From Paludibacteraceae bacterium (GTDB lineage: Bacteria; Bacteroidota; Bacteroidia; Bacteroidales; Paludibacteraceae): a stretch of DNA of 64,000 nucleotides. Where the stretch lies: contig JAFVDX010000021.1 of the NCBI GenBank assembly GCA_017478225.1, forward strand, positions 1 to 64,000, given 5' to 3'. Below are positions 1-6,665 of the stretch, piece by piece. The notes under the pieces were generated by a model that saw nothing but the letters and a program-made list of their open reading frames with translations, was not told where the DNA came from and made no database searches. A program made the position numbers and the translations under genes. How positions within the stretch are numbered: position 1 is the stretch's first letter; each line of letters begins with the position of its first letter.

Positions 1-2240
1 TCATAGAGGATACCAATCAGCGGCACCATGATTTCGGGCATCGGGTTCTTGCCTTCTTTCTTCAACTCGCAAGCAGCTGAGAGGATAGCGCGGGTCTGCA
101 TAGCAGTGATTTCGGGGAAGGTGATACCCAGACGGCAGCCATGGTGACCGAGCATCGGGTTGTTCTCGGCGAGTTGGGCAACGCGATTCTGAATCTCTTG
201 AACACTAACGCCCATCTCACGAGCCATTTGCTCTTGACCTTTGAGATCATGAGGTACGAACTCGTGCAATGGCGGGTCCAAAAGACGAATGTTGACAGGC
301 AGTCCGTCCATAGCCTCAAGGATACCTTTGAAGTCTGCTTTCTGATAAGGCAGGAGTTTGGCAAGAGCCTTCTCGCGGCCTTCGCTGTCTTTGGCAAGAA
401 TCATCTCACGCATGGCGATGATCTTCTGGTCGTCGAAGAACATGTGCTCTGTACGGGTAAGACCGATACCTTTGGCACCGAAGGCGCGTGCTACGCGTGC
501 GTCGTGAGGTGTGTCGGCATTGGTACGAACTTGCAGTTTGGTATATTTGTCGCAGAGGTCCATGAGGGCTTTGAAGTCGCCTGAGAGTTCTGCAGCCTTA
601 GTAGGAATCTCACCTGCATAAACCTGACCTGTAGAGCCGTTGAGCGAGATATAGTCGCCTTCTTTGTAGGTAACGCCCTCGATGGTGACGGTCTTTGCTT
701 TGTAGTCAACGAGTATGGCACCTGCACCTGATACGCAGCATTTACCCATACCACGAGCCACCACGGCAGCGTGAGAGGTCATACCGCCACGAGCGGTGAG
801 GATACCCTCGGCAGCCGACATACCTGCGAGGTCTTCGGGAGAGGTCTCGATACGAACCATAATGACCTTATGACCATTCTGATGCCACTCCTGTGCGTCG
901 TCAGCGTGGAAGACGATTTGTCCGCAGGCAGCACCCGGAGAAGCAGGCAGACCTTGAGTGATGACTTTAGCTTTCTTGAGTGCGTCCTTGTCGAAGACGG
1001 GGTGGAGCAGTTCATCAAGTTTCTGAGGTTCGCAGCGAAGAATAGCCTCTTTCTCAGAGATAACACCTTCGCGGCAGAGATCCATAGCAATCTTCACCAT
1101 AGCGGTACCTGTACGCTTGCCGTTACGGGTCTGGAGGAACCAGAGTTTGCCTTCCTGTACGGTGAACTCCATATCCTGCATGTCGCGGTAGTGGGCTTGC
1201 AGTTTGGCTTGGATAGCGTAAAGTTCTTTGTAAAGCTCAGGCATAGCCTCTTCCATTGAAGGATACTTGGATGCACGCTCTTCTTCTGAAATGCCCTGAA
1301 GTGCAGCCCAACGGCGTGAACCTTCTAAAGTGATTTGTTGTGGAGTGCGGATACCTGCAACCACGTCCTCACCTTGTGCGTTAACGAGATACTCACCGTT
1401 GAAGAGGTTCTCACCTGTAGCGGCATCACGGCTGAAGCAAACGCCGGTAGCGGAGGTCTCGCCCATGTTACCGAATACCATTGCCATAACCGAAACGGCT
1501 GTTCCCCATTCGTCAGGTATTCCTTCCATTTTACGATAGAGGATAGCGCGCTCGTTCATCCATGAGCGGAACACAGCGCAGATAGCGCCCCAGAGTTGCT
1601 CGATAGGATCATTGGGGAACTCTTTGCCGGTTTGCTCTTTAATGGCAGTTTTGAAGCGGGCAACGAGGAGTTTGAGTTCGTCAACATTCAAGTCTTTGTC
1701 GAGTTTGATGTGGCGGATTTCCTTCACTTCGTCGATAATCTTCTCGAAGGGGTCGATGTCAGTTTTATTAACCGGCTTCATACCGAGAACGACGTCGCCA
1801 TACATCTGTACGAAACGACGATATGAGTCGTAAACGAAGTGGGGGTTCTGGGTTTTCTTTACCATACCCTCGGCTACGGTGTCGTTCAATCCGAGGTTGA
1901 GGATGGTGTCCATCATACCGGGCATAGATGCACGGGCACCCGAGCGAACTGAGACGAGCAGTGGGTTCTGCGGGTCACCGAACTTCGAGTTCATGAGAGT
2001 CTCGATGTGGTGAACGGCAGCCATAACGTCGTCGTTGAGGAGCTCCATGATCTTCTCCTGCCCAACTTCGTAATACTCGTTGCAGACATCAGTGGTGATG
2101 GTGAATCCCGGAGGTACGGGAACACCCACGAGGTTCATCTCGGCGCAGTTAGCACCCTTGCCACCCAATTGCTCACGCATTTGGGCATTACCTTCAGCCT
2201 TACCGTTACCGAAGGTGTAAACGCGTTTTTTCTGTTCCAT
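1..2240 (-). CDS. ppdK: Pyruvate phosphate dikinase (3' part outside window)
   Basis: This enzyme interconverts pyruvate, ATP and phosphate with PEP, AMP and pyrophosphate in the cytoplasm. Reading leftward from the ATG at 2238-2240 gives about 746 codons with no stop before the window edge. The family is usually near 900 residues, so the C-terminal PEP/pyruvate-barrel end is missing. The N-terminal ATP-grasp region is clear (GGKGANCAEM, then SVRSGARASMPGMMDT). The phosphohistidine swivel motif GGMTSHAAVVARGMGKC places the catalytic His near residue 490. The barrel start contains GIGLTRTEHMF. It lies downstream of the envelope module on the same strand, but a consensus promoter and a hairpin separate them. 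The identification is very secure. Confidence 0.97.
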   Translation of the reverse strand, partial: MEQKKRVYTFGNGKAEGNAQMREQLGGKGANCAEMNLVGVPVPPGFTITTDVCNEYYEVGQEKIMELLNDDVMAAVHHIETLMNSKFGDPQNPLLVSVRSGARASMPGMMDTILNLGLNDTVAEGMVKKTQNPHFVYDSYRRFVQMYGDVVLGMKPVNKTDIDPFEKIIDEVKEIRHIKLDKDLNVDELKLLVARFKTAIKEQTGKEFPNDPIEQLWGAICAVFRSWMNERAILYRKMEGIPDEWGTAVSVMAMVFGNMGETSATGVCFSRDAATGENLFNGEYLVNAQGEDVVAGIRTPQQITLEGSRRWAALQGISEEERASKYPSMEEAMPELYKELYAIQAKLQAHYRDMQDMEFTVQEGKLWFLQTRNGKRTGTAMVKIAMDLCREGVISEKEAILRCEPQKLDELLHPVFDKDALKKAKVITQGLPASPGAACGQIVFHADDAQEWHQNGHKVIMVRIETSPEDLAGMSAAEGILTARGGMTSHAAVVARGMGKCCVSGAGAILVDYKAKTVTIEGVTYKEGDYISLNGSTGQVYAGEIPTKAAELSGDFKALMDLCDKYTKLQVRTNADTPHDARVARAFGAKGIGLTRTEHMFFDDQKIIAMREMILAKDSEGREKALAKLLPYQKADFKGILEAMDGLPVNIRLLDPPLHEFVPHDLKGQEQMAREMGVSVQEIQNRVAQLAENNPMLGHHGCRLGITFPEITAMQTRAILSAACELKKEGKNPMPEIMVPLIGILY

Positions 2241-2280
2241 TTTGTAATAGAAGTTAATTATTTATATTTAGTTAGTTGAC

Positions 2281-2317
2281 AAATAAAAAAGGCTTATACT
2301 ACAATCGTATAAGCCTT
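2281..2317 (-). terminator. Hairpin with U-run in the ppdK leader (terminator or attenuator)
   Basis: An 11-bp perfect stem, AAGGCTTATAC / GTATAAGCCTT (2289-2299 with 2307-2317), has a 7-nt loop and is followed on the minus strand by a run of six T. It can terminate the upstream envelope operon. It also lies between the ppdK promoter at 2411-2441 and the ppdK start at 2240, so it may act as an attenuator. That role is inferred. Confidence 0.8.
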
Positions 2318-2410
2318 GTATTCCTATATAGTTATGCCTTGCATTATAGATATATAATGTTTACTATGTATGTTGTGCCAAGGCATAAATATATTCGTAT
2401 TTTGAGAGTG

Positions 2411-2441
2411 CAAAGATACGGAATATATTTGAATATACAAA
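2411..2441 (-). promoter_or_regulatory. ppdK promoter
   Basis: On the minus strand TATCTTTG (2411-2418) matches the Bacteroidetes -7 box TAnnTTTG, and TTTG (2438-2441) sits 19 bases upstream. It starts directly after the stop of the preceding gene and would give a leader of about 165 nt. Confidence 0.7.
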
Positions 2442-2448
2442 ACGGAAA

Positions 2449-3759
2449 TCAGAATTTTATTTTTGATGGTAATTCTCGTCTTACTCGTTTCATTAACTCT
2501 CTGGTTGCTTGTGATGTAACATCAGTTTTACTTGCCGATGTTTGTGTCAACACTCTTGCCGAATCAATGGTATAGTTCCATAGTACATTACCACTCGCGT
2601 CAGTCATTTTCAGTTGTAGAGCAGCGATATATTCATCTAAATCTTCCAGTCCTCCGCCCACAGTGCCGTTATATTTCAAAAAGGTGAGTAAATGTAGAAC
2701 ATGTGTAGCACTATATAAATCTTCTGTTACTGGCAATTGCTGATTGGAGAGTAGATTGGAAATTTGCAATATACATTGTGGAATATCATTATGGTCAACA
2801 GATATGTATATTTTGGTATTGTTGGTTTTGACATGAGCGGTGAAAACAGCTTGCGGCAAGTTTTGTGTATTGAGATATTTGGAGTATCTATCGGGCAATT
2901 TACCAAACTCTTTTGGGTCAATAGTTATTTTTATTTGAGCAATTTCTGATTGACTATTGATTTGCGTTATGTTGAATGTGGCAGTGCCGGAAAGGTCGGT
3001 CGTGGCTGTTTGAGTTACTGAACCACTGCCTATCAAGAAATCGGCTAAGAGACTGAAATTTGGTATATTAGTGTTGTTGCGCGTAAGAATAGCGGTGAAT
3101 GGTAGATTGATAGATTTGTTTGCCTCAAGCGTGTCATGTGTAGGTTGTAGGGTGATATTCAAACCTTCGGATAAAGATGTGTAGGAAGAGAAAAGAGCCA
3201 ATGGTATGTTTGTTTGATTATATTTAAGGTCTAAAAAGAGCCATGGTTCAACTGTTTCGAGACCTTTGATATATGTTAGTGCTGCTTTATGCAAATTGCC
3301 TGCTTCGAGTGCGTTGTTGGCAACCACCAAATATTCATATCCTTGTTTGGCAATCTCATTAGATTTTCTTTTAAGAAATTCATAATATTGGTCTTTGTCA
3401 AGTCGATAGCATACATAATACTGATTTTTGTCTTGATAAGAGTCGTAGAGTTGCAATCCTTCGAGATAAGCGTCGGTATTGAGGTTTATTTGTTTTTTGA
3501 AATCCTCGCTGTAGTTGTAGTTTTTCTCTTTGATATTGAGGAAAGAGTTGCTTTCTACTTTAACGGAAATCTGTGTGGCGATTTCGTTTATAGCCAATTT
3601 AGCGGCTTTTTCTTTGTAATCGCTCACTGAGGTATTGCTTGTGCCGATGCCCCACCAATAAGTAGGCATATTGGGGTGCTCTGTAACCCATTGGGGTACT
3701 TCTGCCAACATGAGAATAGGCAGAAGTACCATTATGGAAATAGAAATAAATCGTTTCAT
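2449..3759 (-). CDS. LPP20-like exported protein (envelope module A, gene 3)
   Basis: The 436-residue protein begins with a signal peptide (about residues 1-19, ending MLA|E). A region of about 130 residues follows with the pattern of the LPP20/FlgP family: P-x-W near the start, YWWGIGTS, an Ala-rich helix AAKLAINEIATQISV, then KNQYYVCYRLDKDQYYEFL. Next comes a helical stretch (NNALEAGNLHKAALTYIKGLE, TPR-like) and a beta-rich Ig-like segment (about 220-300) before an uncharacterised C-terminal domain. It is the last gene of a three-gene run, one base after the DUF6175-like gene. Its N-terminal fold resembles the genes at 57867 and 58844. The exact function is unknown; a periplasmic or outer-membrane role is inferred. 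Confidence 0.75.
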   Translation of the reverse strand: MKRFISISIMVLLPILMLAEVPQWVTEHPNMPTYWWGIGTSNTSVSDYKEKAAKLAINEIATQISVKVESNSFLNIKEKNYNYSEDFKKQINLNTDAYLEGLQLYDSYQDKNQYYVCYRLDKDQYYEFLKRKSNEIAKQGYEYLVVANNALEAGNLHKAALTYIKGLETVEPWLFLDLKYNQTNIPLALFSSYTSLSEGLNITLQPTHDTLEANKSINLPFTAILTRNNTNIPNFSLLADFLIGSGSVTQTATTDLSGTATFNITQINSQSEIAQIKITIDPKEFGKLPDRYSKYLNTQNLPQAVFTAHVKTNNTKIYISVDHNDIPQCILQISNLLSNQQLPVTEDLYSATHVLHLLTFLKYNGTVGGGLEDLDEYIAALQLKMTDASGNVLWNYTIDSARVLTQTSASKTDVTSQATRELMKRVRRELPSKIKF

Positions 3760-3760
3760 A

Positions 3761-5041
3761 TTAGTCGTAGATGATTACCATTATTTTGTTTCCTTCCAGT
3801 CTTACTGAACAATTGATTTTTTCAGTTTCTTTGAGGTATTGTTCTAAATAGAAAGAGAATTGCGAGGCATCCATTTTGAGTCCGTCTTGATCAACAGGTG
3901 GTATGGCAATATAGTCGAAATGCATGAATTCATCTACTATATTTGGTGACTGATATTTTCCTTCGTATGCATTTTTTCTAACCCATTGTGTAATGATGTT
4001 TCTCAGAGAGTAGTTATGTGTGCCCATAGGTGTATTGAAAGTAACAGAAGAATTGCCATCAATAGAAACTGATAGACTTACTTTTGTGCCGTTAGCGGGT
4101 GCAAATTCTTTAAGTATTTTCTTCAAGAAACTGTCAAGGTTGTCTTTGACGGTATATTGGCATAGGACATCGCTTGAAACAGATTTGTAGCGTCGGTTGG
4201 TTGTGGCTACTTCATTGGCGAGGAGGTTACCCGTTGCTGTCTCGTAGGCTTTGAGCATAAGATTCACTCTTGAGCCTGATGCATCGATGTCTTTCTCAAT
4301 ATCAACTTCAACAAAAACATCGGCACCGGATGTTTGCAGAAGCATGCGGTCGTTGCCTTGTCCTGCGTTAGCGTTTTTGTCGAATTGTGCCACACGATTA
4401 GCCGCATTGATTTTACTTTGCAAGTCGATAGTTTTTACATTGATATCTTGAAAACCTTGTTGAACAGTGCTTACTGCAACTCGTCTGTCGTAGTCGTTTG
4501 CCAGAATATCCGCGTATGAACCCTCGCCGGGCTTTTTGTAGGGCACGACAATAATAGAAGGCAGTACCATTCCTGAAGCATTGCTAACATCCGAAGCACT
4601 CATTTGTTTGGGATTGGAGGAATCGTAATAGACCTTGTTCATCTTAAGGTCAGCAATGAGTTTTGAGAGACGGATAGTAATGGTGTAAGTAGCGTGGAGT
4701 TCATTGCCGATCTTTGTGATTTTATCTTGCGGCTCCGACTGAACAACATAAAAGGAGTATTTTGCTTGCTCGTTGAAGAAACCATTAGTATAGGTTTTGT
4801 TTTCCTTTTGAATAAGCGGCTTGTCATCGTTAATGCCTTCTATGCCTGTGTAAAACAAGGAATAGAAGAGTGATTGAATGGCATTGGCTTCTACCATATT
4901 TCTTTTTGTGGAAGCGCCTGCCGACTCAAAGGTGGCATTCTTATCGTCTTTGTTTAGAAGTGAGCAAATTCCGAGATATGGTTCACAGAATATCTGCTGC
5001 AAAGAAAATACGACAAGAAGTGATAAAAATATGCGTTTCAT
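3761..5041 (-). CDS. DUF6175-like exported protein (envelope module A, gene 2)
   Basis: The 426-residue protein has a signal peptide (about 1-19, ending FCE). The middle carries a conserved VLPSIIVVPYKKPGEG segment, and then SGADVFVEVDIEKD, a CsgG/TolB-like beta-alpha core. The C-terminal third runs from LRNIITQWVRKNAYEGKY to KINCSVRLEGNKIMVIIYD. The same landmarks in the same order occur in the protein at 55398 (PRVMVMPSRAWM, GADIRVEIQY, LHEIIYDWIADNTVKGKF, GNVVLVIGG), so the two are paralogues. I place it in the DUF6175 family from memory. It lies between, and is probably co-transcribed with, the CsgG/FlgT-like and LPP20-like genes (gaps of 8 and 1 bases). Molecular function is unknown. Confidence 0.75.
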   Translation of the reverse strand: MKRIFLSLLVVFSLQQIFCEPYLGICSLLNKDDKNATFESAGASTKRNMVEANAIQSLFYSLFYTGIEGINDDKPLIQKENKTYTNGFFNEQAKYSFYVVQSEPQDKITKIGNELHATYTITIRLSKLIADLKMNKVYYDSSNPKQMSASDVSNASGMVLPSIIVVPYKKPGEGSYADILANDYDRRVAVSTVQQGFQDINVKTIDLQSKINAANRVAQFDKNANAGQGNDRMLLQTSGADVFVEVDIEKDIDASGSRVNLMLKAYETATGNLLANEVATTNRRYKSVSSDVLCQYTVKDNLDSFLKKILKEFAPANGTKVSLSVSIDGNSSVTFNTPMGTHNYSLRNIITQWVRKNAYEGKYQSPNIVDEFMHFDYIAIPPVDQDGLKMDASQFSFYLEQYLKETEKINCSVRLEGNKIMVIIYD

Positions 5042-5049
5042 ACTGGATA

Positions 5050-5916
5050 TTATTTGAATGATTTACTTTCTACAATAAGGTCGTGAGCGTTGTTAGGGTC
5101 TGACTCTTTGATTGATATGATTTCTTCAAGAGCCATATAGATATCATCGCCTCCTTTCTTTACTTTGCATAATGATAGGTCGCCTGCGATGATGCTTTCT
5201 ACAACTATCTCTCCAATTTCTGTCCATGAAACTCTACCTGCTTTGATAATTGCCTTTTTTACTGAGAATACAGTGCCCGGGACAACACCATCGTCTTCTC
5301 CTATATTGATGTGACACTTGAGCAGTTTACCGTTTTTGCTTTCGTAGTCTGAATCAAGAATAGTGGAATGTAATTTGAAGTCTTTGGTTACCACTTTCTT
5401 CACATCTTTTGGTAGTATATTCAGGATTTTTGTTAGGCACTTATTTTCACTTGATTCTTTCTTTTCTTCATGATTGAACAAATCGGTTGAAACTAAAGTA
5501 CCATCTTCACAATTGATTACCTTGAGCGAATAGGATAAAACGGCATTGTATTTGGTTTTACCTTTGTCGTTGGTTTGTGAGGTGTAGGTGAGATTTGATA
5601 CATACCCCTGAATAATGTAATTGGCACCTAATTCTCTCATTTTCAGTCTGCGAGTGTTCTCGTCGTCAGCAAGTCTGGCATTATCTGTTCTGCGTTTGTC
5701 CTCTCTTGATAAACTTGACTCAGATGCAACATCTGTTATCTGAATGTGTTGATACTTGATCAGTGAGGAAATAAGAGCCCCTCTTATTTGTTCTGTTAAT
5801 GCCTCACCTATGTCCTCTCTGTAGGAAAATTCTTCTACATAGACGACTTGTTTTTTTGCCATTAGGTTAGCACAAGAGATGAGTGCTAATGCTGCTAAAA
5901 GAAATAATTTTTTCAT
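5050..5916 (-). CDS. CsgG/FlgT-like exported protein (envelope module A, gene 1)
   Basis: The 288-residue protein has an N-terminal signal; LISC at residues 12-15 could be a lipobox, or signal peptidase I could cut after LMA. Residues about 25-160 look like the CsgG/LpoB/FlgO fold: VVYVEEFSYREDIGEALTEQ, then LGANYIIQGYV, then YSLKVINCEDGTLVSTDLF. Residues about 190-270 (INIGEDDGVVPGTVFSVKK, IGEIVVE, LCKVKKGGDDI) resemble the small C-terminal beta-barrel of FlgT. A CsgG-like domain joined to a FlgT-C-like domain, followed by an LPP20 protein, recalls the Vibrio FlgOPT ring, but no flagellar gene is nearby. Family assignment is by pattern only. Confidence 0.7.
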   Translation of the reverse strand: MKKLFLLAALALISCANLMAKKQVVYVEEFSYREDIGEALTEQIRGALISSLIKYQHIQITDVASESSLSREDKRRTDNARLADDENTRRLKMRELGANYIIQGYVSNLTYTSQTNDKGKTKYNAVLSYSLKVINCEDGTLVSTDLFNHEEKKESSENKCLTKILNILPKDVKKVVTKDFKLHSTILDSDYESKNGKLLKCHINIGEDDGVVPGTVFSVKKAIIKAGRVSWTEIGEIVVESIIAGDLSLCKVKKGGDDIYMALEEIISIKESDPNNAHDLIVESKSFK

Positions 5917-6013
5917 GTTGTTTTTTAGTTTTTTTATGCCTACAACCTTTCTTGACGGCGTTTCGGCTTTTCCGTATTTTTATGTTAAGGGCTTAATTCT
6001 ATGGTATATACAT

Positions 6014-6057
6014 AAAAAAACGCAGACCTCAATGTTGTTTACTTACAACCAGAGGCC
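6014..6057 (-). terminator. Terminator-like hairpin upstream of envelope module A
   Basis: On the minus strand GGCCTC...GTTGT pairs with ACAAC...GAGGTC (within 6024-6057) and a run of seven T follows (6014-6020). It lies about 100 nt before the start codon at 5916, and I see no promoter match between it and that gene. It may end an upstream transcript or act conditionally. Confidence 0.5.
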
Positions 6058-6281
6058 TTCGCATGCCGAAAAGTCAAACAAACAACATGAAGCCTACGCT
6101 ATGATGACCATTAGTACTTAATGGCTGTTGGTACAGATGCCGATATTTATCGAAGCAAATGCCGATAAAATCCGAAATGATATCGATATAATACCATGGT
6201 CATACGCGTAGCATTCAATAATTACTTTGTTTTTTGACTTTTCAAGTAAAAGGTTGCGAAGCTTTCTGGTTGTCAACAACA
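6034..6281. repeat. Long imperfect palindrome (~245 bp)
   Basis: The left arm (6034-6078) and right arm (6233-6280) are inverted copies. Both contain TTTGACTTTTC, GCGAAG and CTGGTTGT in matching order. Inside them, CCTACGCTATGATGACCA (6093-6110) faces TGGTCATACGCGTAGC (6197-6212) as a second inverted pair. No protein is evident. It could be a relic of a small non-autonomous mobile element or a folded RNA. Confidence 0.6.
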
Positions 6282-6455
6282 AAGCGCTATAAACGCTATT
6301 TATATGCTATTTTATATAATATGTATTTTCTGCATTTATATTTCCGCTGAAATATGTACAGAAAACTGAGTGCTATGGAAAATAGAACTATATAATTGAT
6401 TTACAAATTTGTAGGTAAGATGAAATCAGATTATATATGGTCTAATTGCCAAATG

Positions 6456-6549
6456 CGCTTTTATATAACAAATCTGTTATTACATGTTTTTGTTTTGGTT
6501 GCGGGCGAGGACCGGCAAGCCTACCGCGTTCCAAATGATGGCTGCAAAA
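6456..6549 (-). repeat. Dispersed 94-bp element, copy 1
   Basis: This is nearly identical to 37567-37651 and 44342-44435. Read on the minus strand it starts at TTTTGCAGCC, part of a consensus -7 box TACTTTTG (6545-6552). It continues through a GC-rich GCGG...CCCGC section and ends with an ATAACA-GATT-TGTTAT hairpin. It points toward envelope module A. The rest of 6282-6455 is A/T-rich with no feature I can support. Confidence 0.85.
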
Positions 6550-6597
6550 GTAATGTTTTATTTTGGAATGTGCAAGGTGTATTGTTTGGTATGAATA

Positions 6598-6637
6598 TAA
6601 TAAAACCTCAGAGAGTGTATTGTTGTGCTCTCTGAGG
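6598..6637 (-). terminator. Terminator of the 935-residue protein gene
   Basis: CCTCAGAGAG (6606-6615) and CTCTCTGAGG (6628-6637) form a perfect 10-bp stem. On the minus strand a T-rich tail follows, about 30 bases after the stop of the gene at 6666. Confidence 0.85.
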
Positions 6638-6665
6638 ATTGATTATGCATTTATTATTATGCAAT

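Noticed and set aside
141..1826. Several plus-strand frames opposite ppdK
   Set aside because: They are antisense to a well-conserved enzyme and have no homology or promoter.
6456..6549. A conserved reading frame (RFYITNLLLHVFVLVAGED...) on the opposite strand of the dispersed element in all three copies, with the 9-bp loss keeping frame
   Set aside because: Only some copies have a usable start, copy 3 has a stop just upstream with no start codon, and the frame ends differently each time. The promoter points the other way. Conservation of the whole element explains the shared peptide.
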